Below are positions 52,701 to 60,690 of a DNA stretch of 64,000 nucleotides, piece by piece; within the stretch, counting starts at the first letter, position 1; the number at the start of each line of letters is the position of its first letter. The DNA is taken from NCBI GenBank assembly GCA_041394705.1, contig JAWKHS010000003.1, positions 186,001 to 250,000 on the forward strand. Direction: 5' to 3'. Below the pieces are notes generated by a model, which worked only from the letters and a program-made list of their open reading frames with translations, was not told the DNA's origin and did no database searches. Position numbers and translations under genes: made by a program. The stretch is from Vicinamibacterales bacterium (GTDB lineage: Bacteria > Acidobacteriota > Vicinamibacteria > Vicinamibacterales > UBA2999).

Positions 52701-52842
52701 CGACCGCGGCGGTGCCGGCCGCCGCGAGCGGGAAGTAGTCCACGTGCGCGGCGACCTGCTCGATGGCGAGGTCGTCGGCATCGGCTGGCGGTGGTAGGCG
52801 CACGGCGTCAAAACAATCGCATGCCTGCCCTCGGAGGGTCAT
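49732..52842 (-). CDS. Hybrid sensor histidine kinase with PAS domains and receiver
   Basis: 1036 residues from the ATG at 52842 (start uncertain). The N-terminal ~200 residues hold five or more transmembrane helices (MASE-like sensor). A GAF-like domain (~225-390, MRVAAQEAATALRLYRAMVC) and a coiled coil (RALRELNQDLERRVAERTSAL) follow. Then come two PAS domains (ANDGLWDVDLASGAVYGSP; SPLIVALVDMAESRVAEMN), a HisKA with GGVAHDFNNVLTVI (phospho-His), an HATPase (NLAINARDAMPDGG, GTGLGLSVAHGVV) and a C-terminal receiver with LVLTDVMMPGMDG. All signature residues are present. It is monocistronic and divergent from the M28 gene across 71 nt, so no response regulator partner is visible. Confidence 0.92.
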   Translation of the reverse strand: MTLRGQACDCFDAVRLPPPADADDLAIEQVAAHVDYFPLAAAGTAAVAVLLGAALAGAVSPLRMGTWMALLLVPFTWRFLLVRRLRAKDSTLTPRLALGRFRATFAVHGAVWGLASVLMFPAADIARQSLLAFVIGGVTASSITAAAFDLVAGWLFLAMSVVPLSLRMLTEGGAVAASMGTMLLLYLAYMTANSLRLHRRYVETFRLRRSAARRADALTALQTALGRMWSVEAGAPLELMRVAAQEAATALRLYRAMVCLFDRSDDTARVVAAAGPGAGAVATLPPTPLAALPGYEAALAAAVHLDIGVPAAADAFKGLSDCPVAPTPGTIRLDVPLRIGGLVEGAFCCERAGERAWTDDEVAFLTATAATLRAATEEERRRQAERALRELNQDLERRVAERTSALAASEARLAQAFEVANDGLWDVDLASGAVYGSPVLARLLGYPPADLPARFDEIWALMHPEDVAAARAALDEHLAGQRPSIDVEVRLRTATGEYRWFRDHGQVVERAADGTPRRLLGTIGDITDRHRAVAALHESESRFRALFDKSPLIVALVDMAESRVAEMNELGLRMFGYAKDDVLGRTTMELGLWADEGARRRAVRQLMADQHLSGVELQLRRKDGETFWALLSSTIVMLEGHPYALTTLQDVTERRELEARVLQSQKMEVVGHLAGGVAHDFNNVLTVITSTAELGIEDAPPGSPTRDSLETIRQASLRAAGLTRQLLAFSRRQVLRPTPVDLNETVAALAPIVRRAVGEAVAVELRPGPGPAIVVADRGSLDQVVLNLAINARDAMPDGGTLTIATGAETIEPGHTHPTALPPGPYVTLTIRDTGHGMSEATKRRVFEPFFTTKEVGKGTGLGLSVAHGVVAQSGGAILVDSAPGAGATFAIYLPAAQTPAPVTAPETGRSLSPGRGRVLVVDDDADIRSVIGRALGHAGYDVLAAGNGLEALEVLTAQAGRVDLVLTDVMMPGMDGADLAARVKDEFPAVRMLFTSGYAESVLAKRGVFAGGIEFLAKPYTLRALTEKVRGVLGR

Positions 52843-52881
52843 CTGAATTCTGACGCGATGCGTCGTTGCGCCGCCCTCCAC

Positions 52882-52887
52882 TACAAT
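52882..52887 (+). promoter_or_regulatory. -10-like TACAAT upstream of M28 peptidase
   Basis: TACAAT 26 nt before the ATG at 52914, in the 71-nt divergent gap with the histidine kinase gene. The leader contains GGAGG. No clear -35 element. Confidence 0.42.
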
Positions 52888-52913
52888 CGCCCATCCGTCC
52901 GCGGAGGCCGCCC

Positions 52914-54557
52914 ATGTCCCGACGTCTGTCCCTGGCCGCGCTCGTCCTCGTCGTGCCCCTGGCCGTGCTCGACGCCCGCCAGCGGGCGCCCGGCCTCGAC
53001 TCGATCCGCCAGGACGACCTGCGCGCCGACCTCTTCTTCCTGGCCGGCGATGCCATGCGCGGCCGGCTGACGGACACGGTCGAGAACCTGGCGGCCGGTG
53101 ACTACATCCGCTCGCGGTTCGAGCGCGCGGGCCTCAAGCCCGCCGCGCCGGGCGGGTCGTACTTCCAGACCTACCTGCTGATGACGGCCACGCTCGGCGA
53201 GGGCAACACGCTCGACGTCACCGGCCCGGACGGCCGCGTCCAGCGCATGACCGCCGGGCACGACTTCTATCCGCAGCGCTTCAGCGCCAGCGGCACGGCG
53301 AGCGGCGAGGTCGTGTTCGCGGGGTTCGGCACCAGCGCGCCCCGCTACGGCTACGACGACTACGGCACGGACGTGCGCGGCAAGGTCGTCCTGGTGCTCG
53401 ACCACGAGCCCGGCGAGCGCGACCCGGCCAGCCCGTTCGAGGGCGTCGTGACGAGCGAGCCGTCCGCCCTGTGGCGCAAGATCCTGGCCGCGCAGGAGCA
53501 CGGCGCGGTCGGCCTGCTGGTCGTGTCCGACGTCCACAACCACCCGGCGCCCGCCAACTTCGACCAGGCCGCGCGCGCCGCGTGGCCCGAACGGCCGCCG
53601 CACCTCAAGGCCTACACGCTGGCCGCGTGGACCGATCGCCTCCACCTCCCGGTGCTGCAGGTGTCGCCCGCCGTGGCGGCCGCGCTCGTCGCCGGCACGG
53701 GCCAATCGCTCGAGGCGCTCGCGCGGTCGGCCGAGAGCACGACGGGCATCGCCGCGGTGCCGCTCCCGGGCGCGCGCGTCTCCCTCCAGGCGTCGGTCGT
53801 GCGGCACGCCGTGACCGATCGCAACGTCGTCGGGCTCATCGAAGGCGGCGACGCCGCGCTCAAGGACCAGTGGGTGCTCGTCACCGCGCACTTCGATCAC
53901 AACGGCGCCGACGGCGGCCAGATCTTCAACGGCGCCGACGACAACGGATCGGGCACCGTGGCGCTGCTCGAGATCGCCGACGCCTACGCCGAGGCGCTCA
54001 AGGCCGGTCGCCGGCCGCGCCGCAGCGTGCTTTTCGCGGCCTGGAACTCCGAGGAGCGCGGGCTGCTCGGCGCCTGGGCGTACACCGAGGCGCCGCTGGC
54101 GCCACTGGCCGACATCGCCGCCGTGCTCAACATGGACATGGTCGGCCGGAACGAGGAAGTTCCGGTGGGCGGCGGCACCCGCTTCTCGGGCCTGGAGGTG
54201 CAGACGGCCGACGCGAACGCCAACGCCGTGAACGTGATGGGCTTCAGCCGCGCGCCGGAGGTGGCCGCCGCCATCGACGCCGCCAACGCCGGCGTCGGGC
54301 TGCAGCTGCTCAAGCGCTACGACAACAACGCGTCGAACCTGGTGCGGCGCAGCGACCAGTGGCCGTTCCTGCAGCGCGGCGTGCCGGCGCTCGGGTTCAT
54401 GACCGGTCTGCACCCCGACTACCACACCGTCTTCGACCGGCCCGAGAAGATCAACTACGCGAAGCTCGAGAAGGTCGCGCGTCTCATCCACCAGGCGAGC
54501 TGGGACCTCGCCAACGCGGCGACGCGCCCCAAGGGGCCGCCACCCACGGTGCGTTGA
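52914..54557 (+). CDS. Secreted M28-family zinc aminopeptidase
   Basis: 547 residues. A signal peptide ends near DARQ (residue ~23). A PA-domain-like insert (~120-300, RGKVVLVLDHEPGERDP) sits within the M28 catalytic domain. Zinc-site motifs: TAHFDHNG (His326), NGADDNGSGTVALLE (bridging Asp342), AWNSEERGLLGAW (Glu380/381), NMDMVGR (Asp), and PDYHTVFDRPE (His). All ligands are present, so it should be an active aminopeptidase cleaving single residues from extracellular peptides. The start is supported by GGAGG 8 nt upstream. It complements the DPP IV and the permeases in the window. Confidence 0.93.
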   Translation: MSRRLSLAALVLVVPLAVLDARQRAPGLDSIRQDDLRADLFFLAGDAMRGRLTDTVENLAAGDYIRSRFERAGLKPAAPGGSYFQTYLLMTATLGEGNTLDVTGPDGRVQRMTAGHDFYPQRFSASGTASGEVVFAGFGTSAPRYGYDDYGTDVRGKVVLVLDHEPGERDPASPFEGVVTSEPSALWRKILAAQEHGAVGLLVVSDVHNHPAPANFDQAARAAWPERPPHLKAYTLAAWTDRLHLPVLQVSPAVAAALVAGTGQSLEALARSAESTTGIAAVPLPGARVSLQASVVRHAVTDRNVVGLIEGGDAALKDQWVLVTAHFDHNGADGGQIFNGADDNGSGTVALLEIADAYAEALKAGRRPRRSVLFAAWNSEERGLLGAWAYTEAPLAPLADIAAVLNMDMVGRNEEVPVGGGTRFSGLEVQTADANANAVNVMGFSRAPEVAAAIDAANAGVGLQLLKRYDNNASNLVRRSDQWPFLQRGVPALGFMTGLHPDYHTVFDRPEKINYAKLEKVARLIHQASWDLANAATRPKGPPPTVR

Positions 54558-54579
54558 TCGGCCCCGGGCCCCGCCCGCG

Positions 54580-57249
54580 CTAGTCGGTGCGCAAGGCGCG
54601 CGCCGGATCGACCCGCGCCGCCCGCCACGCCGGCGCGGCCGAGGCCGCCACCGCGGTGAGGGCGAGAAGGCCGGTCGTGGCCAGGAACGCGGCCGGATCG
54701 AGCGGACTCACGCCCAGGAGCTGGCCCTGGAGGAGCCGCGTGAGCGCGCCGGCCGCCACGAGCCCGATGCCGATGCCCGCGCCGGCCAGCGTCAGCCCCT
54801 GGCCGACCACCAGCCGTCCCACCGCGCCCCGCGTCGCGCCGAGCGACATCCTGACGCCGATTTCGCGCGTGCGGGCGGCCACGGCCTGCGCGATCACGCC
54901 GTAGAGCCCGAGCGCCGCCAGGAGCGCCGCGATCCCCCCGAAGATCGTCAGGAGCGTGGCGGCCATCTCGAACAGGAAGAAGGCGAACGCCCGGTGCTGC
55001 TCCAGCGTCTGCACGTCGAAGAGCGGCACGCCCGGGGCCACGCGCGCGATCGTCTCGCGCAGGGCCGGCACGATGGCGTCCGGCGGCCCGGCCGTCCGGA
55101 CGACCAGGCGCATCGACGACCGGTAGACCTGGTCCACCGGGAAGTACATGAACGCCAGCGGCCGCTCGCCGACGCTGCGGTACTTCGCGTCGCGCGCGAT
55201 GCCGACGACCTCCACCGCCCGGTCGCCGACCTTCACCGTGCCGCCGATGGCCGAGCGGCCCTGCCAGTAGCGGCGGGCCATCGTCTCGTTCACGATCGCC
55301 ACCAGTGGCGCGTCGGCCGTGTCGCGGTCGGTGAAGTCGCGGCCGTCGACGAGCCCCATCTGCAGGGTCTCGAAGTAGCGCGGCCCGATGGACGCGTAGT
55401 AGGCCGTCATCTCCTCGCCGTCGGCCGGCGTGTAGCCCTCGACGCCCACGGTGCGGTCGCTGCTGTCGGTCGACGTGAGCGGCAGGCGCTGGCCCACGGC
55501 GGCGGCCTCGACGCCGGGCAGGGTCCGCACCGCCTCCGCCAGGCGCCGGTAGGTGTCGAGCGCGCGCGGCTGATCGAGGCCCACGCTGCCCACGTCGAGC
55601 ATGCCGACGATGCCGGACCGCGCCGCGAAGCCGACGTCGAGGCGGCGCGCGGCGCCCAGCGTGCGGACGAAGAGCCCCGCGCTCACGAGGAGCACGAGGG
55701 CGACCGCCACCTGCGCCACGATCAGGCCCTGCCGCAGGCGTCCGCCTCGCGTCGTGCCGCCCGTGCTCGAGCCGTCCTTGAGCGGCGTCAGGAGGTCGCC
55801 GCGCGAGATCTGCAGGCCGGGGAGGAGCCCGACGGCCAGCCCGGCCACGAGCGACAGGGCGGAGGCGAACGCCAGCACGCGCGGGTTCAGGCCGGCGTCG
55901 ATGGCGACCGGGATCGGCAGCGGCGGGATGAAGGCGAAGAGCAGCGGCCGGCTCCACATCGTGACGACGGCCGCGGCGAGGCCGGCCACGACGGCCAGGA
56001 GCGTGGTCTCGGCGAGGAGGAGGCGGATGAGCTGTCCGCGGCTCGCGCCGAGCGAGACGCGCACGGCCAGCTCGCGGCGTCGCCCGGTGGCCCGCGCCAG
56101 GAGCAGGCCCGCCATGTTCGCGCACACCAGGGCCAGCAGCACCCCGACGACGCCGGCCAGGACCGCCATGACCGGGAGCAGCATGGCCGTGCCGCCGTTG
56201 GGCTGGCGCCACAGCGGGAACACCCGGAGGCCGCGGCCCTCGTTGATGTCCGGATGATCGGCCGCCAGGCGGCGGGCCACCACGTCGATGCCGGCCTGCG
56301 CCGTCGCGACGCTCGCGCCGGGCGCCAGCCGCGCCAGCCCCGTCAGCCACCCGGACCCGCGCTGCTCCAGGCGATCGGCGGGCACGAGACCCGGCTGCGC
56401 CGTGACCGGCAGGAACGCGTCGAGGGCGACGAGGGGCTGCGGACCGATGAAGCGTTCGGCCGCGACGCCGACGACCGTGAACGCGCGCTCGTTCAGCACC
56501 AGGGTCGACCCGACGATGTCGGGTCGGCCGCCGAACCGCCGCTGCCACGCGCGGTGGCTCAGGACCACGACCGGCTGGCCGCCGCCCGACAGCTCGTCGT
56601 CCGGCGTCAGCACGCGCCCCAGGGTCGCGCCCACGCCGAGGACGTCGAAGAGGTTGCCCGAGACCACCGCCGCCCACATCCGCTCGGCGCCGTCGGGTCC
56701 GCGCAGGCTGAGCGCTCCGGCGGAGAAGACGGCGACGCCGGCGGTGCCGGCCGGCGCGGCGTCGCGGATGTCGCGGTAGTTGAGATACGAGAGGCTGATG
56801 TCGTTGCGGGTGGCCGTCGACACCGTGAGGGCGACGACCTCGCGCGGACGCGCGATGCCGGGCATCGGGTCGAGGAGCGTCGCCTCGATCCAGCTGAAGA
56901 TCACGGCGTTGGCGCCGATGCCCAGCGCGAGCGTGGCGACCGCGATGGCGGTGAACAGGGGGCGCGCGGCCAGCGCGCGGGCCGCGTGGCGGACGTCGTG
57001 GCGGATCATGTCTCCTCCGTGCCGGGTGAGGCGCAGCCAGGCGGCGTGCCACAGGGCGCCGGCCGTGCGGGCCGTGAGCTCGCGGCCCGTGCGGGCGTTC
57101 AAGAGGCCGGCCCGCTCGAGCGCGTCCAGCCGGTGCCAGAGATCGGCCCGCCACTGGGCGTGCCAGCGATCGCGCGCGATCGGCGGCGCCAGGCGCGCGC
57201 CGCAGCGCAGGGCCAGGTCGAGCAGGCGGCCCAGCCGGTGCGACGTCAC
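54580..57249 (-). CDS. ADOP-type ABC transporter permease (FtsX/MacB family)
   Basis: 889 residues from a GTG start. An N-terminal cytoplasmic region (~1-85) precedes the first transmembrane segment (ALAARPLFTAIAVATLALGI). It then has the MacB periplasmic core (DRLEQRGSGWLTGLARLAPG) and FtsX domains with GRRRELAVRVSLGASRGQLIRLLL and, in the C-terminal half, ARTREIGVRMSLGATRGAVGRLV. This duplicated-permease layout without an adjacent ATPase is the acidobacterial duplicated orphan permease (ADOP) class. The GTG overlaps the PadR stop (GTGA), so expression is coupled to the regulator. Role probably export or envelope homeostasis; substrate unknown. The open frame continues far upstream of the true start without homology. 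Confidence 0.92.
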   Translation of the reverse strand: MTSHRLGRLLDLALRCGARLAPPIARDRWHAQWRADLWHRLDALERAGLLNARTGRELTARTAGALWHAAWLRLTRHGGDMIRHDVRHAARALAARPLFTAIAVATLALGIGANAVIFSWIEATLLDPMPGIARPREVVALTVSTATRNDISLSYLNYRDIRDAAPAGTAGVAVFSAGALSLRGPDGAERMWAAVVSGNLFDVLGVGATLGRVLTPDDELSGGGQPVVVLSHRAWQRRFGGRPDIVGSTLVLNERAFTVVGVAAERFIGPQPLVALDAFLPVTAQPGLVPADRLEQRGSGWLTGLARLAPGASVATAQAGIDVVARRLAADHPDINEGRGLRVFPLWRQPNGGTAMLLPVMAVLAGVVGVLLALVCANMAGLLLARATGRRRELAVRVSLGASRGQLIRLLLAETTLLAVVAGLAAAVVTMWSRPLLFAFIPPLPIPVAIDAGLNPRVLAFASALSLVAGLAVGLLPGLQISRGDLLTPLKDGSSTGGTTRGGRLRQGLIVAQVAVALVLLVSAGLFVRTLGAARRLDVGFAARSGIVGMLDVGSVGLDQPRALDTYRRLAEAVRTLPGVEAAAVGQRLPLTSTDSSDRTVGVEGYTPADGEEMTAYYASIGPRYFETLQMGLVDGRDFTDRDTADAPLVAIVNETMARRYWQGRSAIGGTVKVGDRAVEVVGIARDAKYRSVGERPLAFMYFPVDQVYRSSMRLVVRTAGPPDAIVPALRETIARVAPGVPLFDVQTLEQHRAFAFFLFEMAATLLTIFGGIAALLAALGLYGVIAQAVAARTREIGVRMSLGATRGAVGRLVVGQGLTLAGAGIGIGLVAAGALTRLLQGQLLGVSPLDPAAFLATTGLLALTAVAASAAPAWRAARVDPARALRTD

Positions 57250-57584
57250 GGGCGGCGCCTCGCCGGGTGCAGCCCGCGGAGCCCGAAGGCCTCCAGCGAG
57301 ACGGGCTGGAACGTCCGGTGCTTCGCCAGCGCCTCGGCGAGCGCGTGCGCGCCCTCGGCCGTGAGCTGGAAGTAGCGCCGGGCCGGCCGGCCTTCGACCT
57401 GGGCGGCGGCCGGGCTTTCCCAGGACGACCGGAGGAGCCCGAGGTCCTCCAGCCGATCGAGGGCGGGGTAGACCGTGCCGGCCGTGAGTCCCGTCGCGTC
57501 GAGGACGTCGAAGCCGAAGCGGTGTCCGGCGGCCACCGCGTGCAGCACCGCGACGGTGCCGAAGCTCAAGGTCCCGCTGCCCAT
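57246..57584 (-). CDS. PadR-family transcriptional regulator
   Basis: 112 residues. A winged-helix fold of the PadR type: SFGTVAVLHAVAAGHRFGFDVLDATGLTAGTVYPALDRLEDLGLLRS, then a wing with RRYFQLTAEGAHALAEAL. PadR proteins are repressors that bind short inverted repeats and often control a neighbouring transporter. It starts MGSGTLSFGTVAVL and ends overlapping the ADOP permease GTG. An AT-rich palindrome lies 22-42 nt upstream of its start and may be its operator. ADOP genes are typically found beside such PadR genes in Acidobacteriota. Confidence 0.92.
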   Translation of the reverse strand: MGSGTLSFGTVAVLHAVAAGHRFGFDVLDATGLTAGTVYPALDRLEDLGLLRSSWESPAAAQVEGRPARRYFQLTAEGAHALAEALAKHRTFQPVSLEAFGLRGLHPARRRP

Positions 57585-57605
57585 GGCGGAGAAGACGGTG
57601 CCGAG

Positions 57606-57626
57606 CTATATCGGGTTCCAATATAG
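57606..57626. promoter_or_regulatory. Candidate PadR operator, CTATAT-N9-ATATAG
   Basis: Perfect 6-bp inverted repeat CTATAT/ATATAG with a 9-nt centre, 22 nt upstream of the PadR ATG at 57584. In this GC-rich window an AT-only palindrome is conspicuous. On the minus strand it also contains TATATT, usable as a -10, so a bound repressor would block the promoter. The site location fits PadR autoregulation. Confidence 0.5.
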
Positions 57627-57741
57627 GGTCGGGATTCCCGGCCCGGCGGCGGACCCCGGGGACGGCCGGTCCGTGGCGGCCCGTCCGGCCCGTTGCCTGT
57701 AGACTCTGCGGACGCGCCCGCCGCTGCCCGCCCACCTGCCG

Positions 57742-59148
57742 ATGGCCACTTCCTCCGCCCCTGGCTCCGCCCCCGCCGCCGTCACCTCCGCCGCCGACGC
57801 CCAGCTCGTCAAGGGCATCGGCATGTGGGGCGCCACCCTGCTCGTCATCGGGAGCGTCATCGGCAGCGGCATCTTCCTGACGACGGGCGGCATGATCGCC
57901 GAGCTGCCCTCCACCTCCCTGATGCTCGCCGCCTGGGTGGCGGGCGGCCTGCTGGCCATGGCCGGCGGCCTGACCTACGCCGAGATGGGGTCGATGTATC
58001 CGCGCTCCGGCGGGCTCTACGTCTTCCTCACGGAAGCGTACGGGCCGGTGTGGGGCTTCCTGTTCGGCTGGGCCTGCATGCTCGTGATCCTCACCGGGTC
58101 GATCGCGGCCGTCGCCGTCGGGTTCGCGGAGTACTTCAGCTACTTCTTCCCGGCGCTCGGCACCGATCGCGTGCTCCTGACCCTGGCGATGCCGTGGGGG
58201 GCGTGGAGCATCAGCGCCGGACAGCTCGTGGCCGCCGCGTCGATCGCCGTCATCTCGGCCATCAACTACGTCGGCGTCAACAGCGGCAACCTCGTGAACT
58301 CGGTGTTCACGGTCGCGAAGGTCGGGCTGCTCGTGGTGCTGCCGATCGCGGCCGTGATCACGCTCAGGGCGGACCCGGCCTTCCTCCCCGTGGTGCCGCC
58401 CACGGCCGCCCGTCCCCTGGCGTCCTTCGGCGTGATCATGATCGCGGTCATGTGGACCTACGAGGGCTGGTACTACGTGGCCTTCGCCGCCGGCGAGATC
58501 AAGGACGCCGCCACGAACGTGCCGCGGGCGCTCATCCTCGGCACGCTGGCCCTCATGACCATCTACGTGGCCGTGAACCTGGCCTACGTGTTCACGCTGT
58601 CGGTGGACGAGATGTCCGGCGTCATCCGCATCGCGGAGAAGGCGGTCACGGTGCTCGTCGGCCCGGCGGGCGCCGCGCTGGTCGCGGCCTCGGTCGTCAT
58701 CTCGACGTTCGGCTGCAACGTGGCCGCCGTGATCACGTGCTCGCGCACGTGCTTCGCGATGGCGTCCGACGGCCGGTTCTTCCGCGCGGCCGCCACCGTC
58801 CACCCGGAGTACCGCACGCCGCACGTCGCCATCGTCCTCACGAGCACCTGGGCGGCGCTCCTCACGCTGACGGGCGGCTACGAGACGCTCTTCACCTACG
58901 TCACCTTCGCGTCCGTCCTCTTCGGGACCTTCGGCGGCGTCGCCATCTTCGTGCTGCGCGCCAGGCACCCCGAGGTGCACCGCCCCTACCGCGCCTGGGG
59001 CTATCCCGTCGTGCCCGCGCTCTACGTCCTCGGCTCCCTCGCTCTCGTGTGGAACACCCTCATGGAACGCCCCGGCGCCTCGATCGCGGGCCTGGGCCTG
59101 GTCGCGCTGGGACTGCCTTTCTACGTCTACTGGTCGAGAGTCCGATAG
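57742..59148 (+). CDS. APC-family amino acid permease (LAT-like)
   Basis: 468 residues with about 12 transmembrane helices; imports or exchanges amino acids. The first helix has VIGSVIGSGIFLTTGGM, the next conserved loop reads AEMGSMYPRSGGLYVFLTEAYG, and SAINYVGVNSGNLVNSVF and AVMWTYEGWYYVAFAAGEIKDAATNVPRAL are family blocks. It is clearly homologous to the permease at 20984 but distinct. A TAGACT hexamer at 57700-57705 precedes the ATG by ~36 nt. It is divergent from padR and convergent with the M61-like gene across a 16-nt gap. Confidence 0.93.
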   Translation: MATSSAPGSAPAAVTSAADAQLVKGIGMWGATLLVIGSVIGSGIFLTTGGMIAELPSTSLMLAAWVAGGLLAMAGGLTYAEMGSMYPRSGGLYVFLTEAYGPVWGFLFGWACMLVILTGSIAAVAVGFAEYFSYFFPALGTDRVLLTLAMPWGAWSISAGQLVAAASIAVISAINYVGVNSGNLVNSVFTVAKVGLLVVLPIAAVITLRADPAFLPVVPPTAARPLASFGVIMIAVMWTYEGWYYVAFAAGEIKDAATNVPRALILGTLALMTIYVAVNLAYVFTLSVDEMSGVIRIAEKAVTVLVGPAGAALVAASVVISTFGCNVAAVITCSRTCFAMASDGRFFRAAATVHPEYRTPHVAIVLTSTWAALLTLTGGYETLFTYVTFASVLFGTFGGVAIFVLRARHPEVHRPYRAWGYPVVPALYVLGSLALVWNTLMERPGASIAGLGLVALGLPFYVYWSRVR

Positions 59149-59164
59149 TGGCCCCGGGCCCCGC

Positions 59165-60616
59165 CTATTCGATCGGCCGGAGCCACTCCCGCACCACGCC
59201 CCCGACCTCCACACCCGTGGCCTCGCGGATGAGGGCCGGGAGCTCGTCCACCTCGAAGGCGCGGTGTTCGCGCGCGGTCCAGGCGACCAGGTGGCGCAGC
59301 GCGTCCTGGAGGCTCTTCGCGCCGCGGGTGTCGCGCTGGATGGCGTCGTCGATGGCGGCCGCCATGAGGCCGCCGCGCGAGAAGACGAGGCGTCCGGTGC
59401 GGAAGTCCTCGGCGTAGCGGGTCGAGGCCACGCGGCTGAGGTCGACGAGCGACAGCCGCTTCAGGAAGGGCGGTGCCGAGGCGACGTTGGCCCGGAAGCG
59501 GCGCTGGAGCATCCCCTCACGGAAGGCGGCCGGGTCCGGTGTGCCGGCGGCGACGGCCTGGATGGCCGCGTACTGGCCGAAGCCCTCCGCGAACCAGATC
59601 GAGTCGATGACGGGCGCCAGCTCCCACTGGAAGGGGAAGTAGCCGGGCCCGTAGGCCCGCTTGGGCACCCACGCGTGGGCGATGTGGTGCGCGAAGTTGT
59701 AGAGGACCCGCGCGTCGTCGTCCGCCGTCGACGCCGACGTGATGCCGGCGGACGCGGCAAGGTAGTAGGTGCTGGAGCCCAGGTGTTCCATGCTCATCCC
59801 GTACTCGTGCTCCGGCGAGATCGGCGTCAGCAGCTCCTGGTGCAGCGTGTAGTGCGGGAAGGGCACCGAGCCGAAATAGGCGGCCACGCGTTCGAAGGCC
59901 GTCAGCGCGAGCCGTCCCACCCGGTCGAGATCGACGGGCCCTTCGGCGTAGCACGCCAGGTAGACGGGCACGGGCGCCGCGACGAGGCGCCGCACGTCGA
60001 GCCGCGGGCCCATCGCAATCTGGCCGTCGGCCAGGGCGTAGTAGTCGTCGGCCGCCGCGTCCACCACGCCCGGTGCAAGCGGCCAGCGCGGCGCGAGGGT
60101 GGCGAAGACGGGCCAGCCGGCCGGGCCTTCCACGTGCAGGCGGACGGGACGCGTCTCCTGGCCGTCGACGAACGCGAAGACCGCGTAGCCCAGCAGGCCG
60201 AGATAGCCTTCGCGCACCCGCGACTGGTCCGACGCGGCGAGGACGGCCCGCTCGAGGCCCCGCAGATCGACGCGGTAGGTCACCGTCGTCGTCCCGGCCT
60301 CGAGCCGCCACCGCGGGCCTTCCTCGCGCGCGGCGGTCAGCGCGCGTCCCTCCGCCGTGTGCGCGGTCACGTCGAGGACGAAGCGGTCGTAGCGCTGCTC
60401 GCCGTAGCCCATCGGGATCGCGCGCGGCATCACGAGGGCACCGCGATCCGCCAGCGGCGGCGTCCAGGCGATCTCGACGGCCACGTGCGCGTCGCCCGCG
60501 GCGGCGTAGCGAAGGGTGTAGGCGATCGGCGCGGCGCCTTGTGCCGCGCTCGTGCGGTCGAGGAAGGTGGCCGCGGCGACGGCCGCGATCGCGAGCGCGA
60601 GGATCGGTCGGGACAT
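59165..60616 (-). CDS. M61-like aminopeptidase with altered zinc motif (HHIAH)
   Basis: 483 residues. Signal peptide (~1-24). The layout follows the M61 (glycyl aminopeptidase) family: an N-terminal beta-sandwich domain (TYRVDLRGLERAVLAASDQSRVRE), then a gluzincin-like catalytic domain with NFAHHIAHAWVPKRAYGPGYF and WFAEGFGQYAAI. The usual HExxH is HHIAH (His310, His311, His314): the general-base glutamate is replaced by histidine, while the third zinc ligand Glu344 (AEGF) is kept. Zinc may still bind but peptidase activity is doubtful. A TAGACT hexamer lies 7 nt upstream of the ATG. Function unknown. Confidence 0.82.
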   Translation of the reverse strand: MSRPILALAIAAVAAATFLDRTSAAQGAAPIAYTLRYAAAGDAHVAVEIAWTPPLADRGALVMPRAIPMGYGEQRYDRFVLDVTAHTAEGRALTAAREEGPRWRLEAGTTTVTYRVDLRGLERAVLAASDQSRVREGYLGLLGYAVFAFVDGQETRPVRLHVEGPAGWPVFATLAPRWPLAPGVVDAAADDYYALADGQIAMGPRLDVRRLVAAPVPVYLACYAEGPVDLDRVGRLALTAFERVAAYFGSVPFPHYTLHQELLTPISPEHEYGMSMEHLGSSTYYLAASAGITSASTADDDARVLYNFAHHIAHAWVPKRAYGPGYFPFQWELAPVIDSIWFAEGFGQYAAIQAVAAGTPDPAAFREGMLQRRFRANVASAPPFLKRLSLVDLSRVASTRYAEDFRTGRLVFSRGGLMAAAIDDAIQRDTRGAKSLQDALRHLVAWTAREHRAFEVDELPALIREATGVEVGGVVREWLRPIE

Positions 60617-60623
60617 GCCATGC

Positions 60624-60629
60624 AGTCTA
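60624..60629 (-). promoter_or_regulatory. -10-like TAGACT, 7 nt before M61-like gene start
   Basis: Minus-strand TAGACT, spacer GCATGGC, then the ATG at 60616. No Shine-Dalgarno. Paired back-to-back with TAACAT at 60675 serving the GT39-like gene. Confidence 0.48.
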
Positions 60630-60674
60630 GAGCAGGCGGCCGCCGCGGCCGCGCCGGCGTCTGCACCCACCTGA

Positions 60675-60680
60675 TAACAT
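60675..60680 (+). promoter_or_regulatory. -10-like TAACAT, 10 nt before GT39-like gene start
   Basis: TAACAT in TGATAACAT, 10 nt before the ATG at 60691; predicts a leader of ~4 nt. No -35 seen in the 74-nt divergent gap. Confidence 0.4.
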
Positions 60681-60690
60681 TCCGCGCGAG

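Noticed and set aside
57250..59214. Long minus-strand extension upstream of the ADOP permease reading through padR and the APC gene
   Set aside because: Highly charged shadow sequence; the real start is the GTG at 57249 overlapping the padR stop.
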